A stretch of 64,000 nt of DNA from Acetobacter vaccinii (GTDB taxonomy: Bacteria; Pseudomonadota; Alphaproteobacteria; Acetobacterales; Acetobacteraceae), in NCBI RefSeq assembly GCF_008365315.1, contig NZ_CP043507.1, forward strand, positions 101,010 through 165,009, read 5' to 3'. The translations under genes were made by a program, and so were the position numbers. Under the pieces are notes generated by a model that searched no databases, was not told the origin of the DNA, and was given only the letters and a program-made list of their open reading frames with translations. This document shows, piece by piece, positions 26,769 through 34,452 of this stretch; the stretch's first letter is position 1, and every line of letters begins with the position of its first letter.

Positions 26769-27479
26769 GTGGGTTTATTTAAAATGTATGACGATCTCTT
26801 AGACGAAATAAAAAATGTTTATAAGGAAAACCAAAAAAAAAGACGTGATGCTATTTCAATTTTCGCCTCGGGATATTTTTCTCGAGCACAGGCGAACGAA
26901 CAGCGACTGTGGTCAAAATTATATGACGATACGCCTTTGGGGCCAAAAGTTCACAATGGCATCCGGAACTATGTTTTAAAAACTAGCGTACGATGTGCGT
27001 ATTGCCAAGATCGCATATTCCACAATGCCAACTTTAACATTGACCATGTTCTTCCTAGCGCGATCTTTCCACAATTTACATTTACTCCCCAAAATCTGGT
27101 GGCAGCTTGCGTAACATGTAATGCGATAAAAAAAGAGACAAATTTCTATACCGCTACTAGTTGCATGTCCCAATATCCTCTGGCCAACTATTCGTGGGGA
27201 AGCTTTCATCCAAAGCTCCATCTATATAATGATCATATCCGAATGATTTTTATACATACCAATCATTTCGCAGTTCGAGCTTTCATGGGTAAGTCACCCG
27301 AAGGAGTAAACTTATGTAAAAACTTTCTTAAGGAAGTTACAGAGTTTACTACTAAATCGCCTGCAAACCCTAGTATAGCACATGCGGTAGATTCATTGCA
27401 AAATTTCATTTCATCATATGCAATACAACCAGGCACTAATTTACAGAACATCCTCAACCAACTCATTAAGTACGTTTAA
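26769..27479 (+). CDS. ptuB: HNH nuclease partner (PtuB-type)
   Basis: 236 aa (or 231 aa from the ATG at 26784). HNH core: CAYCQDRIFHNANFNIDHVLPSAIFPQFTF, then NLVAACVTCNAIKK, with two CxxC pairs, the catalytic DH and the second Asn, all present. It immediately follows the ATPase gene and is co-directional, the standard Septu arrangement. Likely the DNA- or RNA-cutting effector. Confidence 0.82.
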   Translation: MGLFKMYDDLLDEIKNVYKENQKKRRDAISIFASGYFSRAQANEQRLWSKLYDDTPLGPKVHNGIRNYVLKTSVRCAYCQDRIFHNANFNIDHVLPSAIFPQFTFTPQNLVAACVTCNAIKKETNFYTATSCMSQYPLANYSWGSFHPKLHLYNDHIRMIFIHTNHFAVRAFMGKSPEGVNLCKNFLKEVTEFTTKSPANPSIAHAVDSLQNFISSYAIQPGTNLQNILNQLIKYV

Positions 27480-27533
27480 ATATTTATTGAATTTTTATGA
27501 AAATTTATCTTGCCTAATCCGCTGTTTGAAAAA

Positions 27534-27850
27534 TCACGGGTGAGCGTTTCCGCGCATGAGATTGGCCCCATGGCAACGAGAATCATGGCCCTTGAAGCGT
27601 CGATGCGACGCTCGTAATCCCGGACCAGACGCCGGCAGCTTGTCATCCAGCCGAAGGTTCGCTCCACGACCCACTGGCACCTCAACGTCTCTCACGCCCT
27701 CGCGGCCGCGGATGATCTCAAGGACGAAGTAGAGATAGGGTGCCGTCGGCGCACAGATGCTACCCATGGCCAACACCGGCGGATGGCATCCAGAATTATC
27801 TTTGCTCCGGCACTGTCTGAGATGTCGGCTGGATCAGGTTCATCATAAGG
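27534..27850 (-). pseudogene. Internally deleted IS5-family transposase remnant
   Basis: On the minus strand, DEPDPADISDSAGAKIILDAIR (27781-27850) is followed after a gap by DFVLEIIRGREGV and WVVERTFGWMTSCRRLVRDYERRIDASRAMILVAMG in another frame. Both are parts of one IS5 subgroup, with the middle section missing. Dead. Confidence 0.7.
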
Positions 27851-27918
27851 AGGAGCGATTCTGTATCTACAACATCTACAACATCTATAACGTCTGTTAT
27901 CCTGTAATCGTTCCTAGA

Positions 27919-28036
27919 TAGCAGACGTTCGGTTCCCCCCCCCAGTTTGGCCGCTTGAGTCGCACTAACTAAGACAAAATACTGGTGCCAAAAATTAGCA
28001 GCTCGTGAGTCGCGCCAATTAGGGAAACCGACATAC
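27919..28036 (+). repeat. Repeat E7, diverged copy next to the recombinase
   Basis: The left end GCAGACGTTCGGTT and a C run of 9 match E2 to E6, and the right end AACCGACAT matches the outer motif. GAC-to-GAC is 106 bp. The middle differs: TTTGGCCGCTTGAGTCGC and GTGAGTCGCGCCAATT replace the usual hairpin and the CTCAT block. It stands between the module array and the recombinase gene, the position an attI site has in an integron. Confidence 0.7.
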
Positions 28037-28854
28037 GCGCTTATCGTTCAGACTGGCAGCATTTTCTGAGCTGGTGTGAACACACAGGCTTTCAGGCCCT
28101 GCCTGCCACCCCGGCCACAATCCAGAGGCGTCTGGCCGCCATCGCCAAGGCGCATCGCTTTGGGGCTCATCCCTGGGACAGCGGGCATCGCGATCTTCAA
28201 GGTCCCCTGCGGGGTGTGCTCAGACGGCAGAAGCGTCCGCGTAAAAAAGCCGGGGCTCTGCGCCTTGCCCATATCCAGCGTCTGGTGGCCACCTGTGGTG
28301 GGGATCCCTGCGGGGTCAGGGACAGAGCGTTATTACTCATCGGCTTTGCAGCCGCGCTGCGCCGGTCAGAACTGGTTGCCTTGCGCATGACCGATCTGGC
28401 TGAAACCGATGATGGTCTCGCCCTGACGGTGGCCAGCAGTAAAACCGATCAGATCGGGGAGGGGGTGACGATTGGCCTGCCCCGTGGGGCCCATGCGGCC
28501 ACCTGCCCGGTGTATGCGTTGCGGGCCTGGCGGGCGTTGGTACGCCAGGCAACTGGCCCGGTCTTTCGTAAGGTCGAGGCGCGGGGTCAGATCGGGGATC
28601 GGGCGCTCCATCCCGATGCCGTGCGCCAGATCCTTCACAGGCGAGCCGTGCAGGCCGGGTTCAGTGACGAGGACATGCAGACCCTCAGTCCCCATGGGTT
28701 GCGGGCTGGCTTTATCACGGAAGCCTATTATGCGGATGTACCCGAAGCCGACATCCGTGAGCATGTCCGCCATCGTGACCCCCGTACGACACAGGGGTAT
28801 ATCCGCACAGAACGCCGTCTACGGCACAGCCCGGCTGGAAAGCTCGGCCTGTGA
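28009..28854 (+). pseudogene. Tyrosine recombinase without a recognisable start codon
   Basis: The open frame of 281 codons starts after a stop at 28006-28008. It reads DIRAYRSDWQHFLSWCEHTG, then ATIQRRLAAIAKAHRFGAH (SAM-like core-binding domain), then the catalytic domain with AALRRSELVALR (first Arg), SSKTDQ (Lys), SPHGLRAG (His-x-x-Arg) and HRDPRTTQGYIR (His and Tyr), so the active site is complete. No ATG, GTG or TTG occurs in frame before the GTG at 28216, which would drop the whole core-binding domain. Usual members have some 40-50 residues before RAYRSDW. Homology begins exactly at the right end of repeat E7. Either a 5' truncated gene, or it uses a non-standard start. GTGA overlap with the next gene. 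Confidence 0.8.
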
Positions 28855-29552
28855 GCCAGGAGGAGCGTGTTTTGTCCCTCCCCTGGGACCATCTGCCAGC
28901 CCCTGGAAAGCGTACCCGCCCGCCAGAATCCCCACGCCGGAAAGCCCCGCAAGGGCGTCGGGTCTGGGACAGGACATCTGTTCCCGATGATCCTGATGGC
29001 TGGATCAGCCACCAGCTGAGCGTGCAGGGGCCAGTCCAGAGCCTACGCTCTTTTGAAGAGGCTGCCCGCGGGCCGGGTCTGATCCCCTGGGTATTTGACA
29101 GGCAGCGGCAGGAAGAAGACCTCTTTGCTCTGCTGGCGCGTGTTCCCGTGGCGCAGCGTGGGCTCTCGGTGCGGGAATGTCATGCACTGGCGCGTCAGCT
29201 TGCGCAGAGTGCCGCCCGTGCCAGGGCGCATGACATGGCCCGCCGGGCAGAGGGCATGTCCTGCCCGCTTGATCTCAACCGCCTGTTGCCCGTTCCGCAT
29301 GATCTGCTGGAAGCGGGAGAGACAGACCCCAAAGCCCTTGCCTGGCTGCGTCAGCACTGGGGGGTCGCCTCATCCCTGCGGCGTGTTGTCAGGCGGAACA
29401 GGCCGGCACACCATCCTGCTGTACCCAAAGGGCAGGGGATGGCAGACTGGAGTTTTTACAGCCTGGGCGGCTCTCCTGATGCAGCGATCATCCAGTGCCA
29501 ACAGAGGTGGGGTGATCTCACGTTTACTCTCACCGTTGCGCCGGTAGTCTGA
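28851..29552 (+). CDS. Conserved plasmid protein of unknown function, partner of the recombinase
   Basis: 233 aa, starts at a GTG that overlaps the recombinase stop by 4 bp and ends overlapping the next start by 1 bp, so the three genes form a tight operon. Pro/Arg-rich N-terminal 50 aa; a middle part with LSVRECHALARQLAQSAARARAHDMARRAEG; then LDLNRLLPVPHDLLEAGETDPKALAWLRQHWGV, a block I associate with proteins coded beside ScpA/ScpB-like genes on alphaproteobacterial plasmids. No catalytic motif recognised. Role unknown; possibly DNA binding or regulation. Confidence 0.65.
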   Translation: MSQEERVLSLPWDHLPAPGKRTRPPESPRRKAPQGRRVWDRTSVPDDPDGWISHQLSVQGPVQSLRSFEEAARGPGLIPWVFDRQRQEEDLFALLARVPVAQRGLSVRECHALARQLAQSAARARAHDMARRAEGMSCPLDLNRLLPVPHDLLEAGETDPKALAWLRQHWGVASSLRRVVRRNRPAHHPAVPKGQGMADWSFYSLGGSPDAAIIQCQQRWGDLTFTLTVAPVV

Positions 29553-30367
29553 TGGAGGAGCCCGGCTCAACCCTGCTGGCACTGGAGGAGGGTGAGGGCT
29601 GGAGTTTTGCCGAGGGGAGAAGTGACCAGCTCCTGACCCGTTTCGAGGCCCTTGTTGCTGACCCAAGCCGCACGGTTCTGGAAAAGGGAACCTGGCTGGT
29701 TGCTCTGACCCGTCTTGTCCTGCGCTGGTCACAGGATCTCATAGCCTCTCTCGACCATGCAGAGATCGAGCGCGCAACGCCGCCTGACCGACCCTCACCA
29801 AGGGCTTTGGGTCAGTCCCGTGCAGAGGACCGGGCTCTGGCCGCCTGGCTCAACGCGCGCCCTATACTGGGACGGGATGTGTTTGTTGCCAGCACGCCGT
29901 CTGCACAGCCTCATGCGGAGACGAGCCTTGCAGCGTTTCTGGTGGCAAGCCTGGTTGCTTTTGAAGGCCGGGCCGGGTCTGCTGCAGAACTGCCTGTCTG
30001 GCGGATAATGCCGCTTGATTTTCCGGACCTGGCACTCGCCCGTGAGCAGGTGCTGCGTCTGCTGGAAAAGGCGGCCCGAGTGCCCCTGGCATCAGTCACG
30101 GAAACTCTGGAGAGGTTGCCTGAGAGTAAAAACCGGCACTCCGGACATTTGCACAGACGGGCAACACTTGCAGGATCATTCCTCGCCAGTCTGGAGTTGG
30201 CCAAACAGGGCGAGGCCGCGCTGACGCAGGATGGGCTCTTTGCAGAGGTGTTTATCGAACGGGTGAACACTTCTGAACTGCGGGACTCGAACCCGCTCCT
30301 ACCTGAGGACTCAGGCTTGCAACACCTTGAAAAGACAGCGGATAATGACACGCGGTCTTCTGGTTGA
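29552..30367 (+). CDS. ScpA-like (condensin kleisin) protein, 3' end altered by an integrated element
   Basis: 271 aa. Middle block LAAWLNARPILGRDVFVAS and C-terminal RRATLAGSFLASLELAKQGEAALTQDGLFAEVFIE match the ScpA kleisin, including the winged helix that touches Smc. The N-terminal part is weaker than in true ScpA. The last 24 codons come from an inserted element: the 17-bp repeat at 30282-30298 recurs at 34002-34018, and joining across it would give a frame ending ALVATRKANH with a stop at 34049-34051. Probable role in DNA organisation or plasmid segregation; no Smc gene is near. Confidence 0.65.
   Translation: MEEPGSTLLALEEGEGWSFAEGRSDQLLTRFEALVADPSRTVLEKGTWLVALTRLVLRWSQDLIASLDHAEIERATPPDRPSPRALGQSRAEDRALAAWLNARPILGRDVFVASTPSAQPHAETSLAAFLVASLVAFEGRAGSAAELPVWRIMPLDFPDLALAREQVLRLLEKAARVPLASVTETLERLPESKNRHSGHLHRRATLAGSFLASLELAKQGEAALTQDGLFAEVFIERVNTSELRDSNPLLPEDSGLQHLEKTADNDTRSSG
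30282..30298. repeat. Attachment-site repeat, left (attL)
   Basis: GGGACTCGAACCCGCTC, repeated at 34002-34018. The complement contains GCGGGTTCGAGTCCCGC here, which has the stem and loop of a tRNA T-arm. It lies in the 3' part of the ScpA-like gene and starts a 3.7-kb segment with its own integrase. Confidence 0.7.
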
Positions 30368-30523
30368 ATTTTCTGCCTTCAATTCTGGTCAAACACTCTG
30401 GGGGCGTCAAGCCAAAAGAGAGAAGGGGTTATGTATAGCGTGAAGCTGGCTCGTTCAAAAAAGAGGATAGCGAGCCGTGCAAACCAGCGGATACGTTGTG
30501 TCGCGATGGTTTGCAAACTGGTC

Positions 30524-30556
30524 AGGGGGAGAGCCTTGTTCTCTCCTGTGAACCCC
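30524..30556. other. Hairpin-rich non-coding segment after the ScpA-like gene
   Basis: In the 310-bp stretch without a gene (30368-30676) a strong stem occurs: GGAGAG (30527-30532) and CTCTCC (30540-30545), extended by GGGG and CCCC outside. It may be a small RNA or terminator. No open frame there is supported. Confidence 0.3.
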
Positions 30557-30742
30557 CTCTAGATGTCAAAGATGAGGGAGAGGGCGGAATGTCTGATGTG
30601 ACGAAGTGGGAATATAAAAATTGATCTTTGTCCCAGGATTTAGTATCAATGATAGTAGATTGAATTTCATTTCTGTTTGGAATTCAAAGCTTTCTGTAAT
30701 TATTATAACCTTTATTTGAAAAATTTAATGAAAGTCGGGTTT

Positions 30743-32233
30743 ATGGCATATCTTGAAGAAGTATTTCGTCTATCGGGCGTACCGACGATCACATTTGTTG
30801 AGCCAGAGCGGTATGCTGAAATAAAAGTTTCAATGCGTACCGCTGGACGTTGTATGGTTTTAGAAGGACCATCTGGAATTGGGAAAACTACTACTGTTAC
30901 TCGCGTTCTCGCTGAATTAAAAATCGTCGATTCTGTTACATCTTTGAGTGCTCGTCGAGCTGCCGACATTGAGGTAATTGATGCCCTACCCGAGATGCAT
31001 GACATTGGCACAGTAATAGTGGATGACTTCCACCGGTTAGGGGATGCCACAAAGCAAAAACTCAGCGACTTCATGAAAGTACTTGCTGAAACTGAGAATA
31101 CTCAATCAAAGTTGATTCTAATTGGCATCAATAAGGCAGGGCAGCAACTGGTCAAATTCGCCCACGATCTCGGCCTTCGGATTGATATTTTTCGGCTGGA
31201 AACAACTCCAAATGATATATTAAAAAAGGTTATAGAGAAAGGAGAAGCTGCCCTCAAAGTAAAAATACCCACACTGGATGACTTGGTGCGTATATCACAA
31301 GGAAGTTTTCAGATAGTCCAACTCTTATGTTATAAGATGTGTATTCTGAATGGTATCACTGAGACACAGGGCGGACTTACAGAAATCAAAACATCACTTA
31401 ACGCCGCTCTGGAAGATGTGATGATTGATCTCTCGCGGCAATTTAAAGATGCTGCCATAACATTTGCACGAGGTTCTCGGTTGCGAAAAGAGGGACGTGC
31501 ACCTTATCTTCATATCTTGCGCTGGCTCTCTGAAAGCAACGAGTGGTCGCTTGATTTGCAGGAAATGATGACAAAGCATCCTGAAATGAAGAGCAGTATC
31601 AGTCAGGTTATAGAAAAGGGTTGGTTACAAGCCTTACTGAATGATCCGGAAAAGATTGATATTTTATCGCCATATTTCTATTTTGAACCCTCGACAGGCA
31701 TTCTAAGTGTGGAAGACCCAAAACTAATATTTTATCTAAAAAACGTTATTTGGAGAGTATTCACTGAGCAAGTCGGATATAAAGGTAATTATTTCTACAA
31801 TAAATATGACTTTGCTTTCTCTTTTGCTGGGGCTGATCGCGATCTTGCAGAGAAGCTCTACGAAAGCCTAACCGCGCGAGAAGTTTCGGTATTCTATGAT
31901 GAGAGTGAACAGCACCGCATCATAGCACAGAACGTGGAAGATTATCTGGCACCGATCTATAGGAGTGAAGCGAAATACGTAGTAGTAATTCAATCTCCTG
32001 ATTACCCGACACGCATTTGGACAAAATTTGAAAGTGATCAGTTCCGCGAGCGATTTGGTCGCAACGAAGTAATTCCTATCAGGTTTAAAACCATTAAACC
32101 TGGTTTTTTCACTGAGGATGCGAATTACGGCGGGGTATTATTTGACCCTTCTGGGAATGTTGATTCACAACTCGTCTATATCAGTGACGTGCTTTGTAAG
32201 CGTTTGATCGAAGATCGGCAGGTAGGTGCTTAA
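30743..32233 (+). CDS. ATPase with C-terminal TIR domain (defence-type)
   Basis: 496 aa from the Met at 30743 (the frame stays open upstream to 30677; MAYLEEVF looks like the domain start). N-terminal AAA/STAND ATPase with Walker A GPSGIGKT (42-49), Walker B VIVDDF (about 92-97) and a sensor strand LILIGIN. A helical, winged-helix-like part follows. The C-terminal TIR domain begins at YDFAFSFAGADRDLAEKLYESL (about 353) and includes VSVFYDES, YVVVIQSPDYP and WTKFESDQF, where the Glu (about 430) fits the NADase position. TIR NADases triggered by a nucleotide-binding switch kill or starve infected cells. It is the cargo of the element between the 17-bp repeats. Confidence 0.82.
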   Translation: MAYLEEVFRLSGVPTITFVEPERYAEIKVSMRTAGRCMVLEGPSGIGKTTTVTRVLAELKIVDSVTSLSARRAADIEVIDALPEMHDIGTVIVDDFHRLGDATKQKLSDFMKVLAETENTQSKLILIGINKAGQQLVKFAHDLGLRIDIFRLETTPNDILKKVIEKGEAALKVKIPTLDDLVRISQGSFQIVQLLCYKMCILNGITETQGGLTEIKTSLNAALEDVMIDLSRQFKDAAITFARGSRLRKEGRAPYLHILRWLSESNEWSLDLQEMMTKHPEMKSSISQVIEKGWLQALLNDPEKIDILSPYFYFEPSTGILSVEDPKLIFYLKNVIWRVFTEQVGYKGNYFYNKYDFAFSFAGADRDLAEKLYESLTAREVSVFYDESEQHRIIAQNVEDYLAPIYRSEAKYVVVIQSPDYPTRIWTKFESDQFRERFGRNEVIPIRFKTIKPGFFTEDANYGGVLFDPSGNVDSQLVYISDVLCKRLIEDRQVGA

Positions 32234-32473
32234 ATAGAGAAAGAATAGGCCGCTTTTAACGCCAAGAACTACTTTCTCCGCTGATTGTTTCCGACTTGCC
32301 AGTTCCTGACTGGCTAAGTTAAATCTAAAATCGGGTTCCTAATATATGTCTGTCCTTGGGAAAGCGTGAATGACGCTTGAACGACCGGTTTGAAGGTGTA
32401 AGCAATCATTAAATGAAACCTTATTTTTCTGTGTTTTAGGGGGTCAACGGGGGAGGAATTCCCCCTTGCCAGA

Positions 32474-32497
32474 TGCTCAATGGGTAGCCATTGAGCA
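32474..32497. other. 10-bp perfect inverted repeat between the TIR and integrase genes
   Basis: TGCTCAATGG and CCATTGAGCA separated by GTAG, 15 bp after the integrase 3' end. The nearby GGGGGAGGAATTCCCCC (about 32448-32465) is a second stem. These could be a shared terminator for the convergent genes. Confidence 0.45.
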
Positions 32498-32511
32498 CTG
32501 CTGGCTCCTTT

Positions 32512-33903
32512 TTAAAACGTTTCCTTTTTGAAGGCTGTTTCTGGGTAACTTATGGCTTCTACTGTCTGCCTGAGATTGGCTATTGAAATGCCGGTCAGAT
32601 AGGTGGTGGTGCCCTGACTTCTATGACTCGCCTCGTGACCAAGGAGCCGGTCTATCCAGATTTCCCGGATGTCAGTTGTGGCGTTTCTCAGTTGTGTGGA
32701 AACCGTATGACGGAAGGAATGGAATGTGATTTCTGCTGGCAGGCCAAGGCGGGTCTTGAGTTGAGAGAAAGCCCTGCTCAATGTGGCCCCTCGGTTTTTC
32801 TGTTTTGACCCATCAAGGCCGGGTATGAGGTAATCGCTTTCGGTGTTGTCCTTGAGGGCCACCACACCGGCCTCAATCAGCTTGGAGTGTAGGGGTATCA
32901 CACGGGTGCCAGCCTCAGTCTTTGGCGACCAACCGTCTTCAGTATGAGGTCTGACCAGAAAGCAGGGGACACCCTCAATGGTTTGCAGGTCTTCTTTCCG
33001 TAAGATGCAGATTTCCCCCAGTCTCATGCCGGTATAGGCAGCGATAAGGGTCACGAGCCGGAATGTGGGTTCAGGCACCAAGGCGCTATGCCATGAAGCA
33101 GAGGCCAGTAGTGCCAGTTCCTTTGGTGTCCAGCTTCGTCGCACGGTCTTGGGGGAACTTTCAAAGTGCCAGCCAGCCCACGAGTTCTTCGCCACCAGTT
33201 CTCTTTGCAGCATTTGGTTCCATAAGGCGGACAGGCGGAGCATGTGGTTCTTAACGCTTTTATTGCTCAGGGTCGGGAGACCATCAGACTTGGCCCTCTG
33301 TGCCTCCTGTTGCAGCGTCAGACTGCTTTTGCCCTTGCCTAGTGTTGCTGGCAGGGCAAGAAGCAGGTCACGGAAAGCCCCGGCCTGACTGCCGCCTATG
33401 TCACTGACAGGCGTATCCCCAAAAGCCCGGATATAAAGGGCAACCGTTCTTTTGCTTGCTTCTTTGGTGTCTGTGCTGGCTTTGGGATTGCTCAAGACAA
33501 ACTGCTCCAGGGCATCGGACAGCATAAGAATTGGTGGTGTCTTCTTGGCGCTACGAGGCTTCCTGAAGACTTTACGGGTCAGCTTTTCCCTCGGTTTGAG
33601 GTTCTTTCGTTTGGGGGTAGAGGTTGCCTCCTCTTCCTGAGCCAAAACCTCAGGCTCCAGCGTCACCGGGCTTTGGAAGGTAAGGAGGGAGGACAGTTCC
33701 TTGCCTGAGAACCGGCCCTGCATGGTTCTGGCTTTATGGAAGACTTCACCTGTGCGGGCATAAAGAGCCGCTGCTCTCTGGCGGGCCAGAAACTTGCTTT
33801 CGGTTTGCAGGGAGAGGGAGATTTCTGTTTTGCCAAGGCAGGCTTGCAGCACTACGGGGACGGCACGGCGGAAGTGGTAGTGAGAGCCGATAAGACGCAG
33901 CAT
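32512..33903 (-). CDS. int: Tyrosine integrase of the 3.7-kb element
   Basis: 463 aa from the Met at 33903; an upstream Met at 33954 is possible. N-terminal DUF6538-like start (MLRLIGSHYHFRRAVPVVLQ), basic linker, SAM-like domain (ALEQFVLSNPKASTD...), and catalytic domain with YTGMRLGEI (Arg), HTEDGWSPKTEAGTR (Lys), FHSFRHTVSTQL (HxxR) and LGHEASHRSQGTTTYL (His, Tyr). All catalytic residues are present. Positioned at one end, next to the right 17-bp repeat, with the gene pointing inward, as in integrative elements. Confidence 0.9.
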   Translation of the reverse strand: MLRLIGSHYHFRRAVPVVLQACLGKTEISLSLQTESKFLARQRAAALYARTGEVFHKARTMQGRFSGKELSSLLTFQSPVTLEPEVLAQEEEATSTPKRKNLKPREKLTRKVFRKPRSAKKTPPILMLSDALEQFVLSNPKASTDTKEASKRTVALYIRAFGDTPVSDIGGSQAGAFRDLLLALPATLGKGKSSLTLQQEAQRAKSDGLPTLSNKSVKNHMLRLSALWNQMLQRELVAKNSWAGWHFESSPKTVRRSWTPKELALLASASWHSALVPEPTFRLVTLIAAYTGMRLGEICILRKEDLQTIEGVPCFLVRPHTEDGWSPKTEAGTRVIPLHSKLIEAGVVALKDNTESDYLIPGLDGSKQKNRGATLSRAFSQLKTRLGLPAEITFHSFRHTVSTQLRNATTDIREIWIDRLLGHEASHRSQGTTTYLTGISIANLRQTVEAISYPETAFKKETF

Positions 33904-34001
33904 GTGAGTTCCCAGACTGGGAAGACAACCGGGAAAGTCCCGTTCACCCATCAAAATCCGGTTTTATGGCGTCTTTTCAAGGCTGTAGCGTAAAAGTCTG
34001 A

Positions 34002-34018
34002 GGGACTCGAACCCGCTC
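34002..34018. repeat. Attachment-site repeat, right (attR)
   Basis: Second copy of GGGACTCGAACCCGCTC, about 100 bp upstream of the integrase start. The sequence to its right encodes, in the frame of the ScpA-like gene, ALVATRKANH and a stop (34019-34051), which is likely the original gene end. Confidence 0.7.
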
Positions 34019-34173
34019 GCTTTGGTCGCAACCAGAAAGGCAAACCACTGAAATAGAACGATAATTTCAGATGAAATCATCCTTCGCATGGTGACTGCGG
34101 GTTCACTCTGCGGGCAAACCCGTGGGGCAGTCAAGAGAGGGATTTGTCTGGGCTCTGGTGGGAATATGATGTA

Positions 34174-34186
34174 TATACGACGTATA
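34174..34186. promoter_or_regulatory. Palindromic probable MazE operator
   Basis: TATACG-A-CGTATA is a perfect inverted repeat 23 bp upstream of the antitoxin start. Autoregulation by the antitoxin or the complex through such a palindrome is the rule in this family. Confidence 0.6.
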
Positions 34187-34209
34187 AACTTTAAGTAAGG
34201 AATGTCATC

Positions 34210-34452
34210 ATGCAAGGCGTTGTCAGGAAATGGGGAAACAGTGCAGCCATTCGTCTTCCCGCTGGTGTGCTTGAAGCCGTCAGTCTGAAGATCGATCAGG
34301 CCGTCGATGTGCGGGAAGAAGATGGACGGATTATCATTGAGCCAGTCAAAGCAGTTCCTCTCAAACTGGAAGAATTAGTGTCAGGTATTACGGCCGAGAA
34401 CCGCCATGATGAAATGGACTTTGGTCCGTTTGTGGGTGGTGAAAGCTGGTGA
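34210..34452 (+). CDS. mazE: MazE/PemI-type antitoxin
   Basis: 80 aa. AbrB-like swapped-hairpin DNA-binding part (VVRKWGNSAAIRLPAGVLEAVSLKIDQAVDVREEDGRIIIEPV), then an acidic tail (EENRHDEMDFGPFVGGE type) that blocks the toxin. Overlaps the toxin gene by 4 bp. It probably stabilises the plasmid. Confidence 0.92.
   Translation: MQGVVRKWGNSAAIRLPAGVLEAVSLKIDQAVDVREEDGRIIIEPVKAVPLKLEELVSGITAENRHDEMDFGPFVGGESW

Noticed and set aside
25693..27479. Retron with PtuAB effectors
   Set aside because: No reverse transcriptase gene or msr/msd-like structured region is next to the pair; the flanks are a repeat copy and IS debris.
3651..28036. CRISPR array made of the seven repeats
   Set aside because: Spacing between copies is 1-9 kb with whole genes between, the repeats are over 100 bp and no cas gene is present.
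27919..28036. Classical integron attI/attC and IntI
   Set aside because: The repeat ends are direct GAC motifs, not the inverted RYYYAAC/GTTRRRY pair, and the recombinase lacks a recognisable IntI-specific insert. Only the topology is integron-like.
28009..30367. Recombinase-in-trio (three tyrosine recombinases)
   Set aside because: Only the first gene has the Arg/Lys/HxxR/Tyr set; the second is unrelated and the third is ScpA-like.
34002..34018. A complete tRNA gene at the attachment repeats
   Set aside because: Only a T-arm-like 17-bp core is present; no acceptor, D-arm or anticodon arm can be folded around either copy.
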